Below, one piece after another: positions 39,705 through 49,300 of a DNA stretch of 64,000 nucleotides. This stretch comes from Pirellulaceae bacterium. GTDB taxonomy: Bacteria > Planctomycetota > Planctomycetia > Pirellulales > Pirellulaceae. Below the pieces are notes generated by a model. The model saw nothing but the letters and a program-made list of their open reading frames with translations. It was not told where the DNA came from and did not search any database. The stretch spans positions 124,001-188,000 of the forward strand of contig BPJV01000007.1 in NCBI GenBank assembly GCA_026004795.1. Reading direction: 5' to 3'. The number at the start of each line of letters is the position of its first letter. Positions within the stretch are counted from its first letter, which is position 1. The position numbers were made by a program, and so were the translations under genes.

Positions 39705-40724
39705 CTAGAAATCTTTCTGGTCGAAGTCTTTCTGGTCCAGATCGGCGGGAACCAATAGTTCGACTGTCATTCCAGGTAAGAACCTCCAGTGCTCTCCCTG
39801 GCGGGAATTATCCAATTCAACGTGAATACGAACCAAGCCTTGGGCACTGACTTGATGGTCATAATGGATGATGTGTCCGTCGAGCCGATGGCGGCCGTCG
39901 GCCGTAACTACTTCGGCGACCACCGGTTTTCCGGGCAAAGCGGTCAGGTCGCATTGTCCCAGTGGCACGATCCAGTCCAATCGCAGTTTGCGCAAGTCTT
40001 TGATTTCAGCGAGCGGTTCCCCGACCTCAACCCACTCTCCGGCATGCTTCAGGATTCTGGACACGACCCCAGGCACTTTGGCCCGCACCGTGTGCCGTTG
40101 CAGGCGGAGAAGCGCCACGTTGTACCTGGCTTGGGCTAGTTCTAAATTGAGTCGAGCTTGCTCCAGGGCGCGTTGGGCGTGATGGAGGGCCACCTCCGCT
40201 TTGTCGACGCTCAGTCGTCGACTGCGGATCTCCGATTGGCTTACGCTGCCACCAATCGCCAGGTGATTCTCCAGCTCCGCTTGCAGCTCTTGCAACACCA
40301 GCCGTTGGTGATCGACATCGCTGGTATCCTCTGCCATGACCTTGGCGCTTGCCAGTTGCGAGGCGGCCACCTGCAACTCGGACTGCGCTACCGAAGCATC
40401 GAGTCGGGCAAGTATCTGACCTTCTTCCACCGGCATATCCTCCTCGACGAGGATCTCCGATATCATCCCTCGCTCCACGGCAGGTACCACTACGACACGT
40501 GCCGGGCGGAGTGGATACTGCCCGACTTTGGTCCAGCCTCTCCGCGAGAGGGAGGCATCGGCGCGAGTGGCGGGAGGTGATGGGTCCGCTGCCTGCGTTG
40601 GGCAACAAGGCATCGTTACCAAGCACATGATCGTCAATATCGGCAACACCGTTGCCTCGACAGGCCAGGCATGGCGGCGGTGGCCACGATGCCGTTCTTC
40701 CCATAGTTCCTTATCGCCGATCAT
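39705..40724 (-). CDS. HlyD family efflux adaptor (membrane fusion protein)
   Basis: A 339-residue periplasmic adaptor. It has a hydrophobic N-terminal anchor (VLPILTIMCLVTMPCC), a biotinyl-lipoyl-like part (ISEILVEEDMPVEEGQILARL, about 88-108), a long coiled coil (about 110-225), the second lipoyl half (HTVRAKVPGVVSRILKHAGE) and a beta-barrel domain (VHVEL-type). This is the HlyD/AcrA arrangement. The tail is a direct duplication, DQKDF DQKDF (DNA copies at about 39709-39739). GGGGAGGAACCTT precedes ATG 40724; the longer open frame from 40856 is rejected because it overlaps the upstream gene. No ABC or RND transporter gene is adjacent. Confidence 0.9.
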   Translation of the reverse strand: MIGDKELWEERHRGHRRHAWPVEATVLPILTIMCLVTMPCCPTQAADPSPPATRADASLSRRGWTKVGQYPLRPARVVVVPAVERGMISEILVEEDMPVEEGQILARLDASVAQSELQVAASQLASAKVMAEDTSDVDHQRLVLQELQAELENHLAIGGSVSQSEIRSRRLSVDKAEVALHHAQRALEQARLNLELAQARYNVALLRLQRHTVRAKVPGVVSRILKHAGEWVEVGEPLAEIKDLRKLRLDWIVPLGQCDLTALPGKPVVAEVVTADGRHRLDGHIIHYDHQVSAQGLVRIHVELDNSRQGEHWRFLPGMTVELLVPADLDQKDFDQKDF

Positions 40725-40774
40725 AAGGTTCCTCCCCTGCATGCCTGCATGGCCGCTGCCATTACCTGTCCGTT

Positions 40775-42949
40775 CTACCATAGCATGCGAATCCAGGAGG
40801 AGACGGCCCAAAATGCATCGCGGCATACCAACCACACCAGCGGTTGATGGCCACATTCGACGACGACCCGCGCCACGGCACCTTCCTCCTGGACCGGGAG
40901 AGCATCGTCCGTGATCTGAGCAACGGCAGGAACGACTGCTTGAAAATCTGGCGCGTCGCTCTGCAGGTGAATCGCTTCCGCCGCCACGTTGACCAACCGT
41001 CCTTCGCGAATTCGATCCGGCTGACTATTCAACACGATTTGGCAGGCCAAACCTTCCCCATGCTGGGCAAGTGCTTGACGGATTCTTCCTGCCTGTCGAT
41101 CTGCTATCGTGAATTCGACGTGCCACCCTTGATCCGGCGCGAAGGTTTCCAACAGCAGTTCACCACTCCCGACCGGCCGATTGGTCAGACGCTCGACCAT
41201 GCGCCAGGTGAGCACTTGACCGGGCGCGATGGCGCGAATCTCCAGTTCATCACGCTGCTCGAGCAACAATTGCAGTTGCTGCTGTAGGGCGGCCACATCC
41301 CCCTCTAATTGATATATCTCTCCTTCGAGTTGATCGACTTCGGCATCGCTCAATTCACTGGCCCGACGATGCCAGGCCCGCGCGGTCTGCAATCGGCGCG
41401 TCTGCACCTCGATTTGCCCCTGTACCGCGGCAATCTGCCGGTCGAGTTCCCGCGACTGAAGTTGGAGCAACAGCGTGCCAGGCTGGACCTCATCCCCGGA
41501 GCGGACGACGACCTGCTGTACCGTTGCAGCTCGCGGCGCGTAGTAGGGAACTTTTGCCGCCGCCCGCATCGTACCGATCGCGGTGAGCTGATCGGGTATG
41601 GGAAATGCAGCGATGGCGGCCAGGAGTGCTACCCCGACCAACGCTCTTACTCGGGACGATGAGGTTGCGCCGAGTCCCTCCGGCCTCCGCCACAGGCGGA
41701 TCCCCCCAACAGATCGTTGATGGTACTGCTGTTGGGCGACCAGCAACCGGGCTATCGATTCGGCAATCGACCACGGCCGGTTCTCCGCTGGCGATCGCTC
41801 ATCGGCATGCTGGGCCACCATTTCCTGGGCGTCGTCCAGAAGCTTGTAACCGAGAAGAAAGGCGATGTCGTCCTCGGTTTTCGTACGATAGAACAGCAGG
41901 CCGCGACAATGCAGGGAAGTTGCCACCGCCTCCACCGCCTCCGTCAACAACGATTCGTCGAGCTGGCGCAGCGTCGATGCCTGACTGGCGACAGCACTTT
42001 CCGCCCCCACCGCGTTCGCGCTGGTTCGACCTTGTTCCACCGGACCAACTCGACGTTCCCGCGTTGGCAGCAGCACCACCTTGCCGGGCTCAGGAAATCG
42101 ATTCATCCTTTTCCATCGTCGCAGCAGGTTGCGCAGCTGCAGCGCCAATTCGCTGCGAGGATCGGGCGTCGGTGTTCCACGCACGGCGAGAAGAGGTCGA
42201 CGCGAGCCTAGTCGTAAAACAGCCGCATTGTCGGCAGCGGTCAACAGGCAAAAGCCATCGATGGCTCGCCGACACGCTCGGTCGAAGTCGGCTGCCTGCG
42301 CCAGCTCGAGGAGCAAGTTCTCCGTGTGGGCAAACTCCTCGACTCGACATTCCCACTGTCGAAGGCGATGACGCCGCAAGAAATCAGCAACGATTTCGCT
42401 CATCTGCGCCATGAAGCGCAAATACCCTTTCTGAGCGGTCGGCCCACCGGTGTGGGGCATGACCACTTCCAACACGCCGTCGATGCGGTCGTCGACACGG
42501 TAGGGGGCGACGAGCAAGGTCTGCGATAGCGGGTTTTGCAATCTCGTTCCACTGGTATCTGTGCTGCACCGGGGAGGAACAAGTACCGGTCGACCCTCAG
42601 CGGCGACTGCGCGGAGAATGGCAGCATGCGCCTCGCTCGGGGAAACACCATTGTAAAGCACGGAGGGGAGTTCGAGTTGGGCCACGAGCGAACAGCTGCC
42701 GTCGAGATCCGTACTCCATGCCGCCGCTCCACTCGCCGCTACGGCGGTGCACAGTCGGGGAAGGAACGCTTCCCAAAACTCTCCTGGTTCGAGGCGAGCG
42801 GATGCCAGCTGAGCCATCTCGGCGGCCAGCATGCGGATGTCGCTCTTGACCTGCTCGACCGTCGATTGTCCCGCGAGAGGCGAAGCGAAACTATCGCCCA
42901 CCGAGGCGGAATCGTAGGCAGCACCTGAATCGAAAGCCACAGCCCGCAC
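40775..42949 (-). CDS. GAF-domain/HlyD hybrid adaptor protein
   Basis: 724 residues. The N-terminal 380 residues look like one or two GAF-type sensor domains: LCTAVAASGAAAWSTDLDGS, QTLLVAPYRVDDRIDGVLEV, and FCLLTAADNAAVLRLGSRRP. A TM helix follows (VRALVGVALLAAIAAFPI, about 426-443). Then come HlyD features: YYAPRAATVQQVVVRSGDEV, a coiled coil (about 495-565), and beta-barrel segments. Fusing a sensory GAF module to an adaptor is unusual. The start is GTG 42949 with GAGGA very close, or GTG 42940 with better spacing. It is the first gene of the four-gene operon. Function is inferred only: regulated export. Confidence 0.82.
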   Translation of the reverse strand: MRAVAFDSGAAYDSASVGDSFASPLAGQSTVEQVKSDIRMLAAEMAQLASARLEPGEFWEAFLPRLCTAVAASGAAAWSTDLDGSCSLVAQLELPSVLYNGVSPSEAHAAILRAVAAEGRPVLVPPRCSTDTSGTRLQNPLSQTLLVAPYRVDDRIDGVLEVVMPHTGGPTAQKGYLRFMAQMSEIVADFLRRHRLRQWECRVEEFAHTENLLLELAQAADFDRACRRAIDGFCLLTAADNAAVLRLGSRRPLLAVRGTPTPDPRSELALQLRNLLRRWKRMNRFPEPGKVVLLPTRERRVGPVEQGRTSANAVGAESAVASQASTLRQLDESLLTEAVEAVATSLHCRGLLFYRTKTEDDIAFLLGYKLLDDAQEMVAQHADERSPAENRPWSIAESIARLLVAQQQYHQRSVGGIRLWRRPEGLGATSSSRVRALVGVALLAAIAAFPIPDQLTAIGTMRAAAKVPYYAPRAATVQQVVVRSGDEVQPGTLLLQLQSRELDRQIAAVQGQIEVQTRRLQTARAWHRRASELSDAEVDQLEGEIYQLEGDVAALQQQLQLLLEQRDELEIRAIAPGQVLTWRMVERLTNRPVGSGELLLETFAPDQGWHVEFTIADRQAGRIRQALAQHGEGLACQIVLNSQPDRIREGRLVNVAAEAIHLQSDAPDFQAVVPAVAQITDDALPVQEEGAVARVVVECGHQPLVWLVCRDAFWAVSSWIRMLW

Positions 42950-43005
42950 ACTCCTCGATCTCGTGCCGTCGCGTCACGCACCTTGATAACGTTAACACGG
43001 TCCTA

Positions 43006-43470
43006 CTAGTTCGGTGGCTGCCATTGCAAACTGCTGGGTGGTGAGTTTGGCGGGCTGGCTGGCGTGGTGGAATAGGACGCACCGGAGCTGTTACCGTAGT
43101 TGGCCTTGGGGGCCGCGGCAGGAGGCATCGTCCCCCACCCAGCTGCCGATGCTCCGTTGCCGGAGTAGGTGGCCGCCCCAGCAGCCGAGTAGCTCGCCGG
43201 TTGCACCGCAGACGAACTGGCGATACCCGGTGGTGCGTAGCTCGTCGTAGCACCAACTCCCGGCTGCGGCGTTTGTGGGGGTTGCACATTGTTGTAATAT
43301 CCAGGAGGCAATTGATAGGTTCCCGTCCCCGGCGGTGGCACGCGGACCGGATTCATCCAACCCCCGCCCCATCCCTGGCAGCCGGCGAATGTTACCAATC
43401 CGGCCATGGTCACCAGAATCGACGTGGCAATACTGAGTGGACGGCGCCGTAGGTTGACGGAGCGCTTCAT
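43006..43470 (-). CDS. Proline/glycine/serine-rich lipoprotein
   Basis: 154 residues. A signal sequence with lipobox, ILVTMAGLVTFAGC, places the lipidated Cys near residue 31. After GWGGGWMNPVRVPPPGTGTY, the rest is low-complexity, rich in Pro, Gly, Ser, Tyr, Ala, with PPGYYNN-like and SYS repeats. No catalytic motif is seen. AAAGGAACACCAGC precedes ATG 43470; the open frame goes to 43500. It is likely cell-surface or outer-membrane associated. It lies just downstream of nothing on its strand and is divergent from the BamA pair. Confidence 0.75.
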   Translation of the reverse strand: MKRSVNLRRRPLSIATSILVTMAGLVTFAGCQGWGGGWMNPVRVPPPGTGTYQLPPGYYNNVQPPQTPQPGVGATTSYAPPGIASSSAVQPASYSAAGAATYSGNGASAAGWGTMPPAAAPKANYGNSSGASYSTTPASPPNSPPSSLQWQPPN

Positions 43471-43760
43471 GCTGGTGTTCCTTTCTTGGGAAGCGAACAA
43501 TGACTAGGGTAGGTCTGCAGGCTACACAAATACCGAGGTCAAACTCCAGTCCACTTGGCGAGGCAATATGGGAAAAACGCAAACGCTCCCCGACTAGCCA
43601 AGCCCATCCTTGATCCATGATTCCCTCCGACACCGCCGCAGCCCAAACGAGGCGGAATCCGGGTTGTCCTCAGCATGAAGGTTCGAGTAATTACCAAGGG
43701 GCTCGTGAACTTATTCCGACGCATTACAGGCAGTGCTTGCAGGTCAGGGAGGACCTTGGA

Positions 43761-45191
43761 GTGACAGATACGAGGCAACAGCGCGGTTTCTTCCTGGGGG
43801 TGTGCGCACGATGCCTGCTCGTCGTGCTGACCGTTCAGGAAGCAACGATGCTTCCCACCTCGGCGCAGGGGCCGCCCGGAGCTGGCGGAGGCGGTCCGGG
43901 GGGCGCGCCAGCGATGGTCGATCCCAGCTTTCGTGACCGATTGTGGGAAGCTGGGGGCCCGCGTCTCAGCGGTCTGAACGATGGCAAGCTCGTCGCCGAC
44001 GTGCAGATCACCGGCAATCGTTCGGTCAGTAATCACAAGATCCTCTCGCACATGCAAACGCGGAAAGACCGCATCTTCGACGACAAACAGTTGCAGCAAG
44101 ATATCCACGAACTTTATCGCACGGAACTGTTTCGGAAGATCACTCCCCGCATCGTCGAATCGGGAGAGGCGGTCATCGTGCGACTGGAGGTGGTCGAGCA
44201 ACCGACCGTGACCAGCGTTGTTTACCACGGCAATCGCCGGCTGGACGACCGCATGCTGGCCAAACACTGTGGCATCGAGGTAGGAGAACCGATCAACCCC
44301 TTTGCGGTCGATATGGCCCGTCAACGCTTGATCGATCTCTACTTGGAAAATGGATTCAATCAGGTAGCTATCGAAGTGAAATCGGGTAACCGAGTTGGAG
44401 ATCGCGATGTCATCTTCGAGATCGCCGAGGGACCATTGGAGCGCATATGGTCCATCGAATTCGTCGGTAATCAGGCATTCAGTACCGCCCTGCTGCGCAC
44501 TAAGATCAAATCCCGAGATGCCCGCTATGGTTTGACTTCGTACCTATTCAATAAAGCCAACATGCAGCAGATCGATAACGACGCCAATCTGATCCTGGCA
44601 TATTATCGCTCGCTGGGGTACTTCAAAGCGCGAGTCGACCACCGGATTACCTACCATGACGACAGCGACTTCATCGATGTGACGTTCTTCATCGACGAAG
44701 GGGAACGATTTCGCGTACGCAATGTCACCACCGTGGGGAACAAATTCTTCTCGACCGAGTTGCTGACCGCCGAACTCGATTTGAAGCCGGGAGACTACTT
44801 CAATCTGGCGAAAATGTCGCGCGATCAGCGACGCTTACGCAACGATTTCTATGGTCGTGAAGGCTTCGTTTTTGTCGATGTGGTCGCCGAACCGCGGTTT
44901 CTTACCGAACCCGGAATGCTCGACTTGGTTTACCGCATCAATGAGGGAGATCGCTATCGAGCAGGCGAGATCAATGTCCATATCTTGGGTGATTCAAGCC
45001 ACACGCAGCACAATGTAGTACTGAATCTTATCGGCCTCCGCGAGGGGCAGTACATCGATTTGCAAGAACTGGAGAACAGTGAGCGACGGTTACGGTTCTC
45101 GCAGATTTTCGAAACCAATCCGGCCATGGGAGAACCGCCGCGTATCGAAGTTCGACCACCGGATGCAGATCCAGATCAGTTTGGCTACTAA
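43761..45191 (+). CDS. POTRA-domain outer-membrane assembly protein (BamA N-terminal half)
   Basis: 476 residues from a GTG start at 43761, which has a perfect GGGAGG eight bases upstream; the annotated open frame from 43617 lacks such a site. It has a signal-like FFLGVCARCLLVVLTV and a Gly/Pro-rich linker, then repeated POTRA domains: VADVQITGNRSVSNHKI, TSVVYHGNRRLDDRMLAK, IWSIEFVGNQAFSTALLRTK, VRNVTTVGNKFFSTELLTAE, and a last partial domain ending RRLRFSQIFETNP. The beta-barrel half of BamA is absent; the next gene supplies it after 9 bases. The protein would recruit outer-membrane substrates in the periplasm. Confidence 0.9.
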   Translation: MTDTRQQRGFFLGVCARCLLVVLTVQEATMLPTSAQGPPGAGGGGPGGAPAMVDPSFRDRLWEAGGPRLSGLNDGKLVADVQITGNRSVSNHKILSHMQTRKDRIFDDKQLQQDIHELYRTELFRKITPRIVESGEAVIVRLEVVEQPTVTSVVYHGNRRLDDRMLAKHCGIEVGEPINPFAVDMARQRLIDLYLENGFNQVAIEVKSGNRVGDRDVIFEIAEGPLERIWSIEFVGNQAFSTALLRTKIKSRDARYGLTSYLFNKANMQQIDNDANLILAYYRSLGYFKARVDHRITYHDDSDFIDVTFFIDEGERFRVRNVTTVGNKFFSTELLTAELDLKPGDYFNLAKMSRDQRRLRNDFYGREGFVFVDVVAEPRFLTEPGMLDLVYRINEGDRYRAGEINVHILGDSSHTQHNVVLNLIGLREGQYIDLQELENSERRLRFSQIFETNPAMGEPPRIEVRPPDADPDQFGY

Positions 45192-45200
45192 GGATACCTC

Positions 45201-46766
45201 ATGAGACAGGATGTCATGTTGCTGGATCACCCCCTGGGGAGGCGACGAAAAAACCGAGCGGTCCCGATGCTGGTCCTCCTGCTTGTTGCCAGTACGGGTT
45301 GCCAGTTGGGGGCGCTGAGAACCCAGGCCCCCCAAGGGCTCGAGGATGTCGCTCAGTCGCCATCGCTGCAGGGCTCCCCAGCGCGCACCACCGACTGGGA
45401 GCCACCGATCGTTCGCGGCCAATCCCCCGGTGGTACTCCCAATCCCGGAATCTATCCACCAGCTACGGCGGCGCCCTACGGATCCCCTTCCACCAATCCC
45501 AGCATTTCCTCGGCGGACACCTCCTCCACTCCACCCTTGGTCGTTCCGCCACCACCACCGGCCAGTTATGACAGCACGCTGGTCCCGGGAGCAACGCAGT
45601 ACGCCCCCACTACGGTTCAACCAACTCCATGGATTGACCCCAACCTGGGAATCACCGCGCCCGGAGTGACCGGCTATCAGCCACGAGAACGGGTGGCCCC
45701 CATCGACGTTTGGGTTCAAGAGGCACGCACCGGCAGGATCATCCTCGGAGGGTCCGTCAACAGCGATTTAGGAGTCGCCGGCCAACTGATCATCGATGAA
45801 CGCAATTTTGATATCCGCCGCATCCCACGTAGTTGGGATGACCTCTGGAGCGGCCGGGCGTTTCGCGGGGCCGGCCAGAACTTTCGCCTGGAGTTGATGC
45901 CCGGTAGCCAGGTCGAACGCTACACCGTCACCTGGTCGGAACGGAACCTGTTCGGCTACCTTCCTTATAGCCTTTCTGTCGGGGGCTTCCTCTACACACG
46001 ACAGTACCGCGATTGGTCGGAACAACGCCTCGGCGGTAGGATTGCCCTGGGGTACGAAGTTACCAAAGACCTTTCGGTCAGCACAGAATTGCGACTGGAG
46101 GATGTCAAATTGTTCGACCCTCGCATCGCCGGGGTGCCAGAACTCGATTCTGCGCTCGGCAGCAACGATCTATATACGGCACGATTCCGCGTCGCTCACG
46201 ATACAAGGGACAGTCCGTTCATGTCGACCGAAGGAGGAATGCTGGAACTTGTATTCGATCAGGTCTTCGGTGAGTACGACTACTCTCGCGGAAACGTAAG
46301 TTACTCGCGCTACTTTTTGCTTCGCGAACGTCCCGATGGAACCGGTCGACATGTCCTGGCTTCCACCTTCCGCGTGGGAGTTACCGGGGCACAAACTCCG
46401 ATATTCGAGAATTACTTCGCGGGGGGATACTCCACTCTCCGCGGTTTTCGTTTTCGAGGCGCCAGCCCGAAAGTCAGTGACGTGCAGGTCGGTGGTGAAT
46501 TCTTGATGCTCGGTAGCGTCGAATACGTCTTTCCGCTCACTGCTGATGAAATGCTCCGCGGCGTAGCCTTTGTCGATTACGGAACGGTGGAACGCGATAT
46601 CGAATTGAACAGCGAAAACTTTCGCGTATCGCCCGGTCTGGGGTTGCGAGTCAGTGTGCCCGCACTTGGACCGGCGCCGTTGGCATTCGACTTTGCCTAT
46701 CCGGTCAATCGTGCCGACACGGACGAGACTCAGGTCTTCAGTTTCTTCATGGGATTTACCCGATAA
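45201..46766 (+). CDS. BamA/TamA-type outer-membrane beta-barrel protein (lipoprotein-like start)
   Basis: 521 residues. N-terminal lipobox MLVLLLVASTGC (about 23-34), then a Pro/Ser/Thr-rich linker to about 160, then a D15/BamA 16-strand beta-barrel region. The conserved L6-loop motif is FAGGYSTLRGFRFRGASP (about 409-426), and VEYVFPLTADEMLRGVAFVDYG and the final FFMGFTR, an aromatic-ended strand, are also typical. There are no POTRA domains. Together with the previous gene it makes up one BamA; the pair is 9 bases apart. Either BamA is split in this lineage or this is a second, dedicated barrel. Confidence 0.9.
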   Translation: MRQDVMLLDHPLGRRRKNRAVPMLVLLLVASTGCQLGALRTQAPQGLEDVAQSPSLQGSPARTTDWEPPIVRGQSPGGTPNPGIYPPATAAPYGSPSTNPSISSADTSSTPPLVVPPPPPASYDSTLVPGATQYAPTTVQPTPWIDPNLGITAPGVTGYQPRERVAPIDVWVQEARTGRIILGGSVNSDLGVAGQLIIDERNFDIRRIPRSWDDLWSGRAFRGAGQNFRLELMPGSQVERYTVTWSERNLFGYLPYSLSVGGFLYTRQYRDWSEQRLGGRIALGYEVTKDLSVSTELRLEDVKLFDPRIAGVPELDSALGSNDLYTARFRVAHDTRDSPFMSTEGGMLELVFDQVFGEYDYSRGNVSYSRYFLLRERPDGTGRHVLASTFRVGVTGAQTPIFENYFAGGYSTLRGFRFRGASPKVSDVQVGGEFLMLGSVEYVFPLTADEMLRGVAFVDYGTVERDIELNSENFRVSPGLGLRVSVPALGPAPLAFDFAYPVNRADTDETQVFSFFMGFTR

Positions 46767-47005
46767 CCGGCCGACCGGGAGGGAGATACCCGCAGGTCTA
46801 CATGACCTAGCCGTCGTCCGTTTCGTAGGTGGCTCGATTGGATAGGTTGGGGAGGGCGACCTCGGCCCAATTCTCTAGGGAGCACGATCCGCCATTATTT
46901 TTTGGGTCTGGTCTGTGGGGTGTTGGCGGCAGGGCCGGCCATCGACCACAAGTGCCCTGTAGGAAAGGAATTGCGGCGCAGCATGGATGGCGCAGCTGGA
47001 TGGGT

Positions 47006-47411
47006 AGTGTCTTAGGGGTAGTGTCTTAGGGGTAGGCCCTCCTTGTTGCGTTCGTCGGAGCCAGCCGTCGGTCGCTCGCCCGGTTCGAGCGCAGCGAGTT
47101 GGCGACCGACGCTGGCGACAGACAAGGCAACCGTTGCCTTTGTGGGTGAAGCCCGAGGGAGCGTCGCCGCAGCCCATCGGCTGGCCGAGCCAACATCCGC
47201 CAGGTCCTCTACACGGCGGCCATCGTCGCTGTACGCCACAACGAAACCATGAAGGCGTTCTCCCAACGGCTACTGGCCAAAGGAAAGCCAAAGAAGGTTG
47301 CCGTGGTCGCCGTCATGCGCAAACTCCTCCTGATCCTCAACGCCATGGAGAAAAACAAGCAAAACTATTGCGAGCCATCAGTCGCTCTTGACAATCCCTA
47401 AGACAGCCGAT
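47006..47411. mobile_element. IS110 remnant (both ends, inside deleted)
   Basis: The left end AGTGTCTTAGGGGTAG (47006; the 14-base unit GTGTCTTAGGGGTA is duplicated) and right end CCCTAAGACAGCCGAT (47396-47411) match those of the intact element at 57256-58554. The transposase is reduced to its C-terminus, and about 100 bases of unrelated sequence are inserted near the left end. Flanks read GGATGGGT / GGCACCAA. Confidence 0.8.
47192..47401 (+). pseudogene. IS110 transposase, C-terminal fragment
   Basis: In-frame 70 codons: [20 protein letters not shown] through to VALDNP, almost identical to the last 69 residues of the intact transposase at 57588-58544. The catalytic N-terminus (DEDD) is deleted; similarity in DNA continues upstream to about 47161. 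It cannot be functional but its ends might be mobilised in trans. Confidence 0.85.
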
Positions 47412-47719
47412 GGCACCAAGTTTCCATTAGCCCGGCACTTGACCGTTGGTGGGTACTTGCGGGCGACGTCCACGCTCTTCGTGCTCCATTTAAGCCGTGG
47501 AGCGGCACAATGATCTAGCTCGTTTCGTTCCCAGGCTCTGCCTGGGAATGAACTGCAGCAGAGGCTCTGCCTCGCGAGGTGCTTTGTCATCTTCGTTGTT
47601 TGTTTTTCTCTTCGTCGTCTATCCATCTTCGTCGCGAAGCGACGCGTTGAGGCTCCTTCCCCTCTTCGATACCGATTCAAACCGTGAAGTGGCGCGATGA
47701 TCGCCCTTCAGGCGTGAGT
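47412..47719. repeat. Degenerate hairpin-repeat modules upstream of copy B
   Basis: It contains decayed copies of the GCCGC-GAA-GCGGC / GATGATCTAGC module at about 47492 and 47680, a TCGTCGCGAAGCGACGCG hairpin near 47631, and a CGTTCCCAGGCTCTGCCTGGGAA palindrome at about 47525. No gene is seen. Confidence 0.6.
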
Positions 47720-48572
47720 CCAGAGTTGCATTCCCAGTTCGAGTCTCGTTTTCAGCCGCGAAGCGGCGCGATGATCTAGCTTCGGGCGTAAGCCCGGAGT
47801 TGACTTTCGAGTCTCATATCAGCCGCGAAGCGGCGGGATGATCTAGCTTCGGGCGTGAGCCCGGAGTTTGAATGCCGCATTATTTCCCAACAGTCCCGTA
47901 GGGACGGCATGCGTACGCCTTCCCGTAGTGGAATTCGCCAGAGCCCCCAAATACCCACCCGCAGTGGAATTCGCCAGAATTCCCAAATGCCACAATTCAC
48001 CCCGAAGGGGCAGCGCCATATAAGCCTAGGGCAGAGCGCCAGCGGCGTAGCCGCTGAAAGCGCCGCCCTGGGAACACGAACGACCAACCATCCAAGCCCT
48101 GAAAGGGCGATCCAATTCTGCCCCAGGATGGAGGTGCACATCGAGGTTGTTGGCTGTAAGCCGAATTCACCGCCGCCACAGCCACCGACGCGTCCAAGCT
48201 GGGGGCTTGTCATGGATCTGGGGTGTTGTCATGGATCTGGGGTGTTGTCAAGGATTCTTCGACGTGCCTCGGGGTCGAGCGGACCACCGCGCCAGTGAAT
48301 TTGGCCTTCGGCCAAAATGGGCTTATTCCGACTCCAGTTCCTGGGGCGTTGCCTCCAGGCTACGGTGCCGCCAGGGCTTCGCCCAAACTCCACACTCTCC
48401 TCAACTTCCCTGGCGAGCGAGGCCGATTCCGACATCCGCTCGAACACCCCGGCCAGCCGCCGCACAGCCTCACAGCGACGGTCGGACCACGCTGCCGAAC
48501 AGTCCTGTAAAGACAGCATACCGAAGTCACGGAGCGCCAACCCGAAGGCCATAACTTACAGTTGCAGAAGCA
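47720..48572. repeat. Hairpin-rich mosaic repeat, copy B
   Basis: It starts CCAGAGTTGCATTCCCAGTT and ends CAGAAGCACTTGCGG, as copies A and D. The leading double-hairpin module is present twice (47753-47801 and 47820-47869). Then come GTCCCGTAGGGAC, two direct GTAGTGGAATTCGCCAGA units, CCCCGAAGGGGC, CGGCGTAGCCGC, CCCTGAAAGGGC, and TTTGGCCTTCGGCCAAA. GGGGTGGCACCAAA follows its end. Confidence 0.82.
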
Positions 48573-48689
48573 CTTGCGGCAATACAATTCGTGGGGTGGC
48601 ACCAAAATACTCTGCCCCTGGCCCCACCACCCGGCCCAACTTGCCATTGGCCGCGTATCGAGCCGCATGGGCACGCAGTGAAGCACTCA

Positions 48690-49300
48690 CGATTGGCGAG
48701 CTGGTTGATCCCAAGGTTGGATCCGGCCCGTTGCAATCGCTGCTTGCACCTTTCGTTTCAGATCGTGCGATTCTGCGCCGATTGGCCACACCCGATCAAA
48801 CACCGCTTGAATAACCGGGTCACGGTAATCCGCAGGACACCACTTTGCGTTCGGCACTTGTAGTTCGAGTTCCGACCAAAGTAAGTTCTGGAAATTACGC
48901 CAGTCATCGCACGGAAAAACCCACGGAATAGGAACCGTACAGCCTAGGCACGGGCCAGTGTGCCGCCGCTCGGATTCGCTGCTGACGAGTGTGCTTGCCA
49001 ACGCCCCCAGCCTTTAGGAAGGAACTGTCGGAGCGCCCTTACAAGCGCCTCCGCCAAACGCGTCTCGAAGGCGCCCGGCTCGATCACCGTCCAGGTAGAA
49101 CACTTCTGAAATCTGGGAGAAGGCTGGTGAGAATTCATCCTCGCGAGACACTTGTCGCAGCCGCTCATAAAGCTGGCCGAAGTTCTCTCCCGGATTCCGC
49201 ATGACGTAATCAAATAGGTCGGTGTAACCGAGCCTGGTTCGCTAACTCGCGAACCTTATCTGGCCAGTTCTTGCACCACGTTGTCGGCATGTTACCCATA
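48690..49300 (-). pseudogene. Immunity-like gene E, frameshifted paralogue of the gene at 52837
   Basis: Minus-strand segments spread over different frames match the 52837-53430 protein: WCKNWPDKVRELA, GENFGQLYERLRQ, FSPAFSQISEVFYLDGDR, and AKWCPADYRDPVIQAVFDRV with WPIGAESHDLKRKVQAAIAT. Several single-base shifts and a changed middle part break it. It is probably a decayed copy of the same immunity gene. Confidence 0.7.

Noticed and set aside
45191-45201. A sequencing frameshift joining the two BamA halves
   Set aside because: The second gene has its own ATG and a lipobox signal sequence, so a simple frameshift is not the best explanation; kept as a check in the findings.
47720-48572. A CRISPR array
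   Set aside because: Palindromic units repeat, but there are no constant-length spacers and no cas genes anywhere in the window.
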